DNA from: Agromyces aurantiacus
GTDB taxonomy: Bacteria; Actinomycetota; Actinomycetes; Actinomycetales; Microbacteriaceae
Direction of reading: 5' to 3'
DNA length: 64,000 nucleotides
Assembly (NCBI RefSeq): GCF_016907355.1
Contig: NZ_JAFBBW010000001.1
Coordinates: 2,976,001 to 3,040,000, forward strand
Of the stretch, positions 29,624 to 36,821 are shown one piece after another. Position 1 is the stretch's first letter; each line of letters starts with the position of its first letter. A model generated the notes under the pieces. It worked only from the letters and a program-made list of their open reading frames with translations. It made no database searches and had not been told where the DNA came from. Both the position numbers and the translations under genes were made by a program.

Positions 29624-30390
29624 GGCGGATCGGCCGCGTCGTCGTCCTCGTGGCCGTCGGCGGGGCCATCGGCGTCGCCACCCGCGCCACCGTCCGCGGG
29701 GCCGGGGCCGGGGCCGGAACCGCCGCGCTCCTCGGCGTCCAGGGCCGCGAGTTCGTCGTCGAGCGCGTCGCCGTCCGGCCACGCCGCCGTGAGCACCTCG
29801 CCCGCCGCGACCGTGAACTCGACCAGGTGCGCGAGCAGGTCGCGCAGGCTCCGGGAGCGCAGCAGCGCGAACTGGTCGAGCTGCGTGAGCGGCGCGATCC
29901 CCGCCAGCTGCCATGACGATTCGACTGGGTCGCTGCTCAGCGTCACGTCGGCGTCCCAGGGGAGGTCGACGAACTCCGCGGCGCGCGCGATCGTGCGTCG
30001 CACGACGAGTTCGGCCTGCTCGCGCAACGGCTCGAGCGACTCGTCCCATTCCAACTCTGGGAGCTCGCGCACGACCGCGGCCGGATGCGGGTCGTCGTCG
30101 AGCCACTCGAGGACCTCGATGCGCCGGTCGCCGAGCGCGACGACGGCGAGCTCGCCATCGGCGGTGCCGAGTTCGGTGACGCGCGCGACGGTGCCGAAGC
30201 CGAACCGGCGCTGAGGTTCGGAGCCGGCCGCCTCGCGACCGCTCTCGATGAGCACCACGCCGAACTCGGGCGGCGGGTCGGCGAGCACGCGCGTCATCAT
30301 GACGAGGTAGCGCTCCTCGAAGACACGCAGCGCGAGCGGCATGTGCGGGAACAGCACGCTGCCGAGGGGGAACATCGCGAACGCCTCCAT
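29605..30390 (-). CDS. LON substrate-binding (PUA-like) domain protein
   Basis: A 261-residue protein that matches the N-terminal domain of Lon protease without the ATPase or protease parts. MFPLGSVLFPHMPLALRVFEERY is the diagnostic opening and FGFGTVARVTEL follows. The family is widespread in actinobacteria as a stand-alone protein of unknown function, perhaps in protein quality control. The last 50 residues are Gly/Ala/Asp-rich and disordered. It overlaps the convergent coiled-coil protein gene by 19 bases. Confidence 0.88.
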   Translation of the reverse strand: MEAFAMFPLGSVLFPHMPLALRVFEERYLVMMTRVLADPPPEFGVVLIESGREAAGSEPQRRFGFGTVARVTELGTADGELAVVALGDRRIEVLEWLDDDPHPAAVVRELPELEWDESLEPLREQAELVVRRTIARAAEFVDLPWDADVTLSSDPVESSWQLAGIAPLTQLDQFALLRSRSLRDLLAHLVEFTVAAGEVLTAAWPDGDALDDELAALDAEERGGSGPGPGPADGGAGGDADGPADGHEDDDAADPPQTPRA

Positions 30391-30438
30391 GGCGAGAGTG
30401 AAGCACCGCGAGGCTGGGAACGGGACGCGAATCCCCTG

Positions 30439-31341
30439 CTACTTCAGCAGGCGCGAGCGCACCCGGTCGGCGAGCGGCTTGCCGCCGGTCTGGCACGTGG
30501 GGCAGTACTGGAACGTCGAATCGTGGAACTCGACCTGCCGGATGGTGTCGCCGCAGACGGGGCACGCCTCGCCCATGCGGCCGTGTACGCGCAGTCGCCG
30601 GCGCTTGGCATCCTTGAGCTCGGCCGCGGGCTTGCCGGATGCCTCGTCGAGCGCCTCGCGCAAGGTGTCGCGCATCGCCGCATACAGTCGCGAGACCTCC
30701 TCGGCGTCGAGCGCCGACGCGAGCTTGTAGGGCGACATCTTCGCCGCGTGCAGGATCTCGTCGGAGTAGGCGTTGCCGATGCCCGCGAGCACCGACTGGT
30801 CGCGCAGCAGGCCCTTGAGCTGCGTGCGCCGCCCGGCGAGGATGCCGGCGAAGTCGTGCTCGGTGAACGCGTCGGCCATGGGGTCGGGGCCGAGCCGCGC
30901 GATGCCCGGAACCTCGCCCGGGTCGCGGACGACGTAGACGGCCAGGGACTTCTTGGTGCCGGCTTCGGTGAGGTCGAAGCCCGCGCCGTCGTCGAGGCGC
31001 ACGCGCAGCGCGATCGGCGACTTGCCCGGGCGCAGCACGGTCGTCGGCAGCTCGTCGTACCAGCGGAGCCAGCCCGCGCGCGCGAGGTGGAACACCAGGT
31101 GCAGCGGCGCCTCGGCGTCGGACGCCGGGGACGTGGTCCCGGCAGGCGCGCCGATCTCGAGGTCGAGGAACTTGCCGTGCCGCCGGACGGCGGTGATCGG
31201 CCCGCCTTCGATCGCGTGCAGCGGCGGGTCGAAGGTCTTCAGCGCCGCGATCGCCGCGACGCGCGCCGATGAGACGGCGCGGCCGACCGCGCGTTCGCCC
31301 AGGAACTCGGCGAGCGCCTCGACCTCGGGCATCTCGGGCAC
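30439..31341 (-). CDS. Fpg/Nei-family DNA glycosylase
   Basis: A 300-residue base-excision repair enzyme. The start GTG yields M-P-E-MPEVEAL, giving the catalytic proline at position 2 and glutamate at 3 that Fpg/Nei proteins need; starting at the next Met would also leave Pro-Glu, but this start matches the family's PELPEVE spacing. RRHGKFLDL carries the beta-hairpin lysine, GIGNAYSDEIL is the helix-two-turn-helix, and the zinc finger is CPVCGDTIRQVEFHDSTFQYC-type near the C-terminus with four cysteines. It removes oxidised bases. The tail RVRSRLLK is slightly longer than in E. coli Fpg. Confidence 0.92.
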   Translation of the reverse strand: MPEMPEVEALAEFLGERAVGRAVSSARVAAIAALKTFDPPLHAIEGGPITAVRRHGKFLDLEIGAPAGTTSPASDAEAPLHLVFHLARAGWLRWYDELPTTVLRPGKSPIALRVRLDDGAGFDLTEAGTKKSLAVYVVRDPGEVPGIARLGPDPMADAFTEHDFAGILAGRRTQLKGLLRDQSVLAGIGNAYSDEILHAAKMSPYKLASALDAEEVSRLYAAMRDTLREALDEASGKPAAELKDAKRRRLRVHGRMGEACPVCGDTIRQVEFHDSTFQYCPTCQTGGKPLADRVRSRLLK

Positions 31342-31387
31342 GTGCCCATGCTGCCATCCGCCGCCGACATCCGCACGGGTGCTGAGG

Positions 31388-31738
31388 TCAGCCGGCCGAC
31401 GGGGACGCCGGCGCGGCGCCCGCGGCCTCGCCCTCGATCGCGCGAAGCGCCTCGACGACATCCGGCCGCAGCTGCAGGCCCTGCACGGCGTTGGCCGAGA
31501 TCATGAGGCGATTCAGCCAGCGCCGGTCGAGCGTGCGCTCCTCGTCGACGTCGTACCTGATGACGACGGGCATCGACGGGTTCACGAGCACCTCGTCGTG
31601 GCGGCCGTCCGGCTCGGTCCAGCCGACGAGCACGGGCTCGTGCACGCGCAGCTTGGCGATGATGACGGCGTGCACGTGCGCGAGCACGTCATCGGGGAGG
31701 TCGATCCGCACGATGCGGCCGAGGTGGAGCGATCCCAA
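31388..31738 (-). CDS. Small conserved actinobacterial protein, DUF7882-like
   Basis: A 116-residue cytoplasmic protein. The TTG start (LGSLHLGRIVRIDLPDDVLAHV) is chosen because GGAAGGA lies eight bases before it. The G-L-x-G...I...DDxxLAHxxxVIxxKLR pattern is that of short proteins common in Microbacteriaceae that I know as DUF7882 and that are sometimes misnamed ATP-dependent DNA ligase. Such proteins have no assigned role. It lies between the Fpg-type glycosylase and the OhrR-like regulator, on the same strand as both. Confidence 0.7.
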   Translation of the reverse strand: MGSLHLGRIVRIDLPDDVLAHVHAVIIAKLRVHEPVLVGWTEPDGRHDEVLVNPSMPVVIRYDVDEERTLDRRWLNRLMISANAVQGLQLRPDVVEALRAIEGEAAGAAPASPSAG

Positions 31739-31948
31739 AGGTCGGGTCCTTCCGGGGCGGGGCGAGGTCAGGCCGCCGACCATCCCGGTCTCACCGGGAT
31801 CCGCGCGGTCGAACTCGCACGGGGGCCGACGGCCTGTCGCGGGCTTCGGGGACCCGCGCTGACAGTTCTAGGCGCGCCGGAAACTTCTCGGGAGGGACTT
31901 GACAGGGAGGAACCGGACGTGCAGCGCCGCGCCGCCGACGCCGAGGGC

Positions 31949-32383
31949 TCAGTTCGCGCCGTGGGCGGCGTCGAGCAGCGAGGTCAGCTCGTCGCGCAGG
32001 CGCTCGAGACGCTCGATGGAGTAGCCGAGCCGCGCGACGACCTCGCCGGGCACGGCGAGCGCACGCTCGCGCAGCGCGATGCCGGCCTCGGTGAGCGCGA
32101 TGTCGACCGCGCGCTCGTCGCTCGCACTGCGCGAGCGCGTCACGAGCCCGGCCGCCTCGAGCCGCCCGATCAGGGGGCTCACGGTCGGCGGCTCGAGGTA
32201 GAGGCGTTCGGCGACCTCCCGCAGTCGCTGCGGGCTGCGCTCCCAGAGCGCGAGCAGCACGAGGTACTGGGGATGCGTCAGGCCCAGGGGCTCGAGCGAC
32301 GGCCGGTACAGCCGCACGACCTCGCGACTGGTCGCCGCGAGGGCGAAGCAGAGCTGCCGATCGAGCTCGAGCGGATCCGTCAT
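31949..32383 (-). CDS. OhrR-like MarR-family peroxide-sensing repressor
   Basis: A 144-residue winged-helix protein of the MarR family. DRQLCFALAATSREVVRLYRPSL near the N-terminus keeps the peroxidatic cysteine (Cys12) and the tyrosine of OhrR, and THPQYLVLLALWE carries the second tyrosine, so it should sense organic hydroperoxides by cysteine oxidation. The wing/recognition helix region is LYLEPPTVSPLIGRLEAAGLV. No ohr gene is next to it in this window. The ATG is seven bases after a TATTCT -10, so it is probably leaderless. It is divergent from a small zinc-ribbon-like gene with only about 30 bases between them. Confidence 0.85.
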   Translation of the reverse strand: MTDPLELDRQLCFALAATSREVVRLYRPSLEPLGLTHPQYLVLLALWERSPQRLREVAERLYLEPPTVSPLIGRLEAAGLVTRSRSASDERAVDIALTEAGIALRERALAVPGEVVARLGYSIERLERLRDELTSLLDAAHGAN

Positions 32384-32390
32384 GGAATCC

Positions 32391-32407
32391 AGAATAGCGA
32401 GTACACT
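32391..32407. promoter_or_regulatory. Back-to-back leaderless promoters
   Basis: Minus strand: TATTCT (32396-32391) ends seven bases before the ohrR-like ATG. Plus strand: TACACT (32402-32407) ends eight bases before the GTG at 32416. Both fit TANNNT-start leaderless geometry. GAGT-AC-ACTC at 32399-32408 is a small inverted repeat that overlaps the plus -10 and could be part of an operator. Confidence 0.55.
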
Positions 32408-32415
32408 CATTGTTC

Positions 32416-32658
32416 GTGCACGAAGAGAAATTGCCGAACCCCTGGAAGGGCGTGCCCGGCTTCTGGGCGCGCGTCAACCAGTTCATCTACCCGATCGCCG
32501 GTCCGGCACAGGTGGGCATCGGGCGGCCGGAGGCGCCGTACCGACCTCCGGCCGACCCGGTCTGCCCGCTCTGCAACGCGCCGATGGCCCAGCACCGCAT
32601 CGACCGCGGCGACGCCACGACCCCGACGCACCTGCACTGCCCTGTCCCCCGCGCCTGA
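32416..32658 (+). CDS. Small conserved protein with Cys/His knuckle
   Basis: An 80-residue protein, beginning VHEEKLPNPWKG from GTG; the open frame could also start at TTG two codons earlier. Motifs include VPGFWARVNQFIYPIAGPAQVGIG and, near the C-terminus, CPLCNAPMAQH followed by THLHCP, giving a CxxC...H...HxHC set that could bind zinc. Similar short proteins occur in related actinobacteria, but no function is known to me. It shares an intergenic promoter region with the OhrR-like repressor and may be its target. Confidence 0.65.
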   Translation: MHEEKLPNPWKGVPGFWARVNQFIYPIAGPAQVGIGRPEAPYRPPADPVCPLCNAPMAQHRIDRGDATTPTHLHCPVPRA

Positions 32659-32692
32659 GGCGCTGCTACCCTGAGCGCGACTGGAGGCGCCC

Positions 32693-33313
32693 ATGCTCCT
32701 CGCGCTGGAAGCCGGCACCGCCACGGTCAGTGAGATCGTGGTGCCGATCCTCGTCACCGTGCTCACCGTGGCGGGCGCCCTCGTCGCGCCGCGCCTGAAC
32801 GCCTCAGCCGACGACCTCAAGCGCGCCGAGCAGCTCACCGGCGTGCTCGACGGGATGGCCGACTCCCCCGAACGCGAACTCGTCCGGCAGGTGCGCGACG
32901 ACCAGGCGACCGCGTGGGCGCTGCGGGCGTCTGCGCCGCCCTTCCCGCGACTGCGCGCTGCCGGCCTGAGCGCGTACTACGCCGGCGTCGTCGCGCTGAT
33001 CGCCGGGCCGGTGGTGCTCGTGCTCGCTCCCGGGTACCAGTGGTGGTTCTGGGCGTGGTACCTCGCCGGAACTGTGTTGCTGGTCGTCGGCGCCCTCCTC
33101 GCGCACCGGCGCTCGATGCGCCGTCGGGAGTGGATGAGCGCCGAGCGCCGTCGCCGCGGGCTGCGCCCTCCGGTCGACGCGCGGCTCTTCCGCGCGGTCG
33201 CGAACGAGCCGGAGCGGCGTCGGTACATCGAGACGTTCGACACCGACTGGCGCCGCGAGGCCGGCGACGCGGCAGCCGACGCCGGCGGATCGGCCGGGGA
33301 CGGCACGTCCTGA
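32693..33313 (+). CDS. Hypothetical three-helix membrane protein
   Basis: A 206-residue protein with an N-terminal hydrophobic stretch (IVVPILVTVLTVAGALVAP), two further helices near residues 95-145 (YYAGVVALIAGPVVLVLA and WWFWAWYLAGTVLLVVGALLA), and a basic cytoplasmic tail. No known domain. GGAGG precedes the ATG. It follows the small Cys/His protein gene by 34 bases in the same direction and may be cotranscribed; it ends at a short hairpin. Confidence 0.7.
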   Translation: MLLALEAGTATVSEIVVPILVTVLTVAGALVAPRLNASADDLKRAEQLTGVLDGMADSPERELVRQVRDDQATAWALRASAPPFPRLRAAGLSAYYAGVVALIAGPVVLVLAPGYQWWFWAWYLAGTVLLVVGALLAHRRSMRRREWMSAERRRRGLRPPVDARLFRAVANEPERRRYIETFDTDWRREAGDAAADAGGSAGDGTS

Positions 33314-33327
33314 GGCGCTGGGCGCCT
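33313..33327 (+). terminator. Short hairpin after the three-helix membrane protein gene
   Basis: AGGCGC (33313-33318) and GCGCCT (33322-33327) pair around TGG, starting at the last base of the stop codon. Weak but well placed. Confidence 0.4.
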
Positions 33328-33343
33328 GACGCATGCCGGACCG

Positions 33344-33365
33344 CACATATGTGATCGCATAGGGT
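33344..33365 (+). promoter_or_regulatory. Palindrome and -10 hexamer of the acyltransferase gene
   Basis: CACATATGTG (33344-33353) is a perfect 10-base palindrome and an AT island in this GC-rich window. TAGGGT (33360-33365) follows and ends six bases before the ATG at 33372, so the message is probably leaderless. The palindrome covers the -35/spacer area and could be a repressor site. Confidence 0.45.
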
Positions 33366-33371
33366 TGGCGG

Positions 33372-33959
33372 ATGCTCCGACGACTCGTCTCCCGCGTCTA
33401 CTGGGCCTGCAGCAGGTGGACGCTCGCGGGCGAGCCCGCGCCGCAGCGCCCCTCCGTGCTGATCGGCGCCCCGCACACCTCGAACTGGGATTTCGTGCTC
33501 ATGCTCGGCATCGCGTGGCACTACGGCATCGACATCCGCTGGCTCGGCAAGAGGGGCCTGTTCGCCGGATGGCGCGGCCCCATCATGCGCCGGCTCGGCG
33601 GCATCCCGGTCGACCGTTCCGACCCGAGCCGGGTGGTCGCCGAGGTCGTCGAGCACATGCGCGCCGGCGAGGTGTTCAGCCTCGTGGTGACGCCCGACGG
33701 CACGCGCGGCGCGAATGAGTACTGGAAGTCGGGTTTCTATCGGATCGCCCGCGAGACCGGCCTGCCCGTCACGCTCGGCTTCGTCGATCGCACCACGATG
33801 ACGACGGGTCTCGGCCCGACCTTCGAGCTGACCGGCGACGTGCCGGCCGACATGAGCCGCATCCGCGCGTTCTACGCCGACAAGGCCGGCCTGCGGCCGC
33901 ACCTGCGCACCGAGCCGCGCCTGAGGTCGGAGGTCGACGCCGAGGACGCCGCCGCCTAG
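33372..33959 (+). CDS. 1-acyl-sn-glycerol-3-phosphate acyltransferase-like protein
   Basis: A 195-residue acyltransferase of the PlsC superfamily. The HX4D motif appears as HTSNWD near residues 35-40, RLGGIPVDRS is block 2, and TPDGTRG near 107-113 replaces the usual EGTRS block. This variant group transfers acyl chains to lysophosphatidate or to related lipids at the membrane. The protein has no obvious membrane helix and is peripheral. Leaderless start predicted. Its 3' end overlaps the convergent dodecin gene by four bases. Confidence 0.87.
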   Translation: MLRRLVSRVYWACSRWTLAGEPAPQRPSVLIGAPHTSNWDFVLMLGIAWHYGIDIRWLGKRGLFAGWRGPIMRRLGGIPVDRSDPSRVVAEVVEHMRAGEVFSLVVTPDGTRGANEYWKSGFYRIARETGLPVTLGFVDRTTMTTGLGPTFELTGDVPADMSRIRAFYADKAGLRPHLRTEPRLRSEVDAEDAAA

Positions 33960-34165
33960 TCGTCGAGCCGGAAGCCGACCTTCAGCGTCACCTGGAAGTG
34001 CGAGATGTCGCCGTCGGCGACCACGCCGCGCGTCGAGATCACCTCGAACCAGTCGACGTGGCGCAGCGTGGCCGTGGCCCTCGCGATCGCATTGCGGATC
34101 GCGGTGTCGGTGCCCTCGGGCGAACTCCCGACGATCTCGGTGACGCGGTAGACGTGATCGGTCAT
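33956..34165 (-). CDS. Dodecin family flavin-binding protein
   Basis: A 69-residue protein matching dodecin throughout: VYRVTEIVGSSPEGTDTAIRNAIARA at the N-terminus, then DWFEVISTRG and FQVTLKVGFRL. Dodecins form hollow dodecamers that store or buffer flavins (in actinobacteria also CoA). Single gene, convergent with the acyltransferase gene. Confidence 0.93.
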   Translation of the reverse strand: MTDHVYRVTEIVGSSPEGTDTAIRNAIARATATLRHVDWFEVISTRGVVADGDISHFQVTLKVGFRLDD

Positions 34166-34236
34166 GGCCGGCTCCTCACCCCCGCGGCGTCGCGGGATGC
34201 CTCGACCCTAGCCGCGCACCGTGCCCCGCGACAGCC

Positions 34237-35556
34237 CTACTCCGTCGAGAAGTCGAGCTGCTCGTCGGCGACGGCGATGATCGACCACGTTCCGCCGTCG
34301 GCGTCGGTGAACTCGTACGCGGGCACCACCACGACGCTGCCGTCGGCCTGCCACTGGCTCGCGAGCCCCAGCCGAGCGTCGACGATCTCGACGTCGTTGA
34401 CCGGCCACGAGAGCGACGCGCCCGCGGCGGGCGTGGCGGGCGGCTCGGTCGGCGGCACCCACTCCGTGGTCGCGTCGGCGGTCGCCTCGCGCATCGCGAT
34501 CGGCAGGCCGGTCATCTGCGCGCTGAACCGCGGATCGGAGAGCCGCTCGAACGCTGCCTGCTCGCTCACGACGGGGTACTCGCCGAGCGACACGAGCGGG
34601 GCGAGCGCGCCGGAGGCGCTGACGATGCCGTCCTCGGAGAGCTCGACGTTCCACGCCTGGTCGACGCGCTGGCCGTCGACGATGGGCCAGGCCTGCGCCA
34701 TCCGCGTGACCGCGCCCTCCCACGTCTCCGACGTGAACTCGAACGCCGCGACATCCCGACCGGCCGACGACACGAGCGACCGGGCGGCGTCGATCGCCGC
34801 CTGCTCGCTCGGCAGCGCGCCGGAGGGCTCGCACGCGTCGGCCCCGTCGGGGCAGATCCACGGGTTGATGCCCGGGTCGGAATAGGAGAACGTCAGGGTG
34901 CCGTCGAGCGAGACCCACAGCGACGGCGCGGTGCCGTCCTGCGACCCCACCACCCACGAGCCGTCGCGCAGCTCCGGCGTGCCGTCGACCCCGAGCGCCG
35001 CGGCGAGCGCGGCGACCGTGTCGGCGTTCGAGGCGGAGCGCGCGTCGAACGCGTACGCCGTGGCGGTGCCCGCCTCGGTGGACAGCCCGGAGGCGGTGAA
35101 GCTGTTGCGACCCGTCGACCACGGGTAGAGCATCGCGTCGGTCGTGCCCGGCGCGGCCATCTTCTGCTGGTCGGGCGAGGCCGCCTCGGCCCCGGTCGTC
35201 GCACCGGTCGCGCCCGCCCCGCCCGTACCGCCCTCGAGCGCGATCGGCGGTGCGGCGCCGTCGGCGAGGTCGCCCGAGCGGGGGGCCGCGGCGCCGACGC
35301 CGTAGCCGACGGCGCCGACGACCACCAGCGAGGCCGCGACGGCGGCGACCGGCAGCCAGCGCGGACGTCGCCGGGCGCGCTCGCCCGTCAGGTCGGCCAC
35401 GGGCGCCTCGGTGTCGGCCGGCCGCGAGCGTCCCGCCGAGTCGCCGGCGGCGCGCGCGACGACCTCGTCGGCGAATCCGTCGCGGGGCTCGACCCCGGCG
35501 GCGGGATCGGCCGCCCGAAGTCGCTGCATCGGGTCCCGCTGGTCGTCCTCGGTCAT
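34237..35556 (-). CDS. Large membrane protein paired with an ECF sigma factor (putative anti-sigma or sensor)
   Basis: A 439-residue protein with a ~60-residue cytoplasmic N-terminus (MTEDDQRDPMQRLRAADPA), one membrane helix (WLPVAAVAASLVVVGAVGYGV) and an exported ~350-residue domain with no recognised family. It lies 76 bases downstream of an ECF sigma factor gene on the same strand, the usual position of an anti-sigma factor, but the N-terminal part lacks a clear zinc anti-sigma HxxxCxxC motif. The extracytoplasmic part ends FTDADGGTWSIIAVADEQLDF. ATG at 35556 is favoured by GGAAGG nine bases before it. Confidence 0.75.
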   Translation of the reverse strand: MTEDDQRDPMQRLRAADPAAGVEPRDGFADEVVARAAGDSAGRSRPADTEAPVADLTGERARRRPRWLPVAAVAASLVVVGAVGYGVGAAAPRSGDLADGAAPPIALEGGTGGAGATGATTGAEAASPDQQKMAAPGTTDAMLYPWSTGRNSFTASGLSTEAGTATAYAFDARSASNADTVAALAAALGVDGTPELRDGSWVVGSQDGTAPSLWVSLDGTLTFSYSDPGINPWICPDGADACEPSGALPSEQAAIDAARSLVSSAGRDVAAFEFTSETWEGAVTRMAQAWPIVDGQRVDQAWNVELSEDGIVSASGALAPLVSLGEYPVVSEQAAFERLSDPRFSAQMTGLPIAMREATADATTEWVPPTEPPATPAAGASLSWPVNDVEIVDARLGLASQWQADGSVVVVPAYEFTDADGGTWSIIAVADEQLDFSTE

Positions 35557-35632
35557 CTCGCTCACCCTTCCGTGATGGCGTCTCACTCAGGGTTATGTGC
35601 CGGGCCGGGCCGACCTTGCACGGCGCCCGTGA

Positions 35633-36157
35633 TCAGAACGAGAGCCGCTCGCCCCAGGCCTCGCGCAGTCGCGCGCGAGCACGCGAGAGCGCGGCATCCG
35701 CCCCCGACCGCGAGATGCCGAGCACCTGCGCGAGCTCCTCGCCGTCGAGGCCCTCCCAGGCGTGCAGCAGCAGGATGCGGCGGTCCCGCTCGCCGACGCT
35801 CTGGAGCGCGCCGCGCAGCTCGGCGTCGAAGAGCGCGCTGAGCTCGGGATCGTCGCCGACCCGCGTCGCGTCGGTCTCGGGCACCTCGGCCACCGGGAGG
35901 TCGACGAGCTTGCGCCGATGATTGGCGAGCGTGAACCCCGCCGTGCGGTAGAGCCACGGCAGCACGGCCGCGCGCGGGATGTCGTCGCGGCGACGCCATG
36001 CGGTCGCGAACACGTCGGCGGCGAGGTCCTCGGCATCCTGTCGCGGCCCGCGCCGCGCGAAGTACTTCACGATCGCGGTCGAGTGCTCGTGGACGACGAC
36101 GGTGAACCACGCGAGATCCTCGCCCGTCGCGGGCGGCGCGGCCGCATCGTCGGGCAT
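35633..36157 (-). CDS. ECF-type RNA polymerase sigma factor
   Basis: A 174-residue sigma-70 family protein of the extracytoplasmic function class. Region 2 includes YFARRGPRQDAEDLAADVFATAWRR and LPWLYRTAGFTLANHRRK; region 4 is LLLHAWEGLDGEELAQVLGISRSGADAALSRARARLR. The ATG is preceded by AGGAGG; the frame continues open for 29 codons upstream but has no better signal. It is followed by the large membrane protein that may sense the signal. No dedicated ECF promoter motif was found upstream. Confidence 0.93.
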   Translation of the reverse strand: MPDDAAAPPATGEDLAWFTVVVHEHSTAIVKYFARRGPRQDAEDLAADVFATAWRRRDDIPRAAVLPWLYRTAGFTLANHRRKLVDLPVAEVPETDATRVGDDPELSALFDAELRGALQSVGERDRRILLLHAWEGLDGEELAQVLGISRSGADAALSRARARLREAWGERLSF

Positions 36158-36300
36158 CGCCACCTCCTCGGTGAACTCGGCGTCTGCGGCGGTGCTGGCG
36201 ATCCTCACACCCCGCTTGTGTCGCGACTGGGCCGAGTCTTGCACGCGAGATGCGGACTTCCCGGGATTCCGGACCGCGCCCGGATGACAGGATGGTCGGC

Positions 36301-36699
36301 ATGCGGGTCCTGCACGTGGCGGAGGCCGACCTCTGGATGCGCGCGCTGGAAGCGGGCGGCTACCGGGGCTCGACGCGCGGCCTCGACCTGGCGCAGGTGG
36401 GATTCGTGCACGCCTCGACGGCTCGGCAGCTGCCGGCCGTCGTCGCCGGGCTGTATGCGGACGCCTCGCTCGAGGACCAGGTGGTCCTGGTCATCGACGT
36501 CCCGACGTGCGAGTCGAGCGGCTCCCCCGTGCGTTGGGAGGTGCCGGAGGACTCCGCCCAGCCCTTTCCCCACATCTACGGCCCCGTCCCCGTCTCGGCG
36601 GTCGTCGCGGTCCTGCGGATGCGTCGTGGCGCCGACGGGCGCGTCACCATGCCCGTGCTCGACGGGCTGGATGTCCTCGAGGCCCCTCCCGCGCGCTGA
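36301..36699 (+). CDS. DUF952 family protein
   Basis: A 132-residue protein of the DUF952 type, known from structures as a compact beta-rich fold of unknown role. VLHVAEADLWMRALEAGGY and FVHASTARQLPAVVAGLYAD are the family signature; HIYGPVPVSAVVAVLRMRR is near the end. It is divergent from the sigma factor gene. The ATG at 36301 was picked over the one three codons earlier; the signal does not decide. Confidence 0.82.
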   Translation: MRVLHVAEADLWMRALEAGGYRGSTRGLDLAQVGFVHASTARQLPAVVAGLYADASLEDQVVLVIDVPTCESSGSPVRWEVPEDSAQPFPHIYGPVPVSAVVAVLRMRRGADGRVTMPVLDGLDVLEAPPAR

Positions 36700-36809
36700 A
36701 CGGCACGCGGCCGCGCGCCGCTCGCCCGCCGTCGGCACCCGGCCGCACCCGCAGCGACGAGGGTGATCACGGATCGGTCGCGTTCCCGCGCCGCGGCGGC
36801 GCCAGCCCC

Positions 36810-36815
36810 TACGAT
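36810..36815 (+). promoter_or_regulatory. -10 hexamer of the J-domain-like protein gene
   Basis: TACGAT ends six bases before the GTG at 36822, indicating a leaderless transcript. The same TACGAT-N6-start layout is seen for the TetR gene at 58345-58340. Confidence 0.55.
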
Positions 36816-36821
36816 CGCGCT

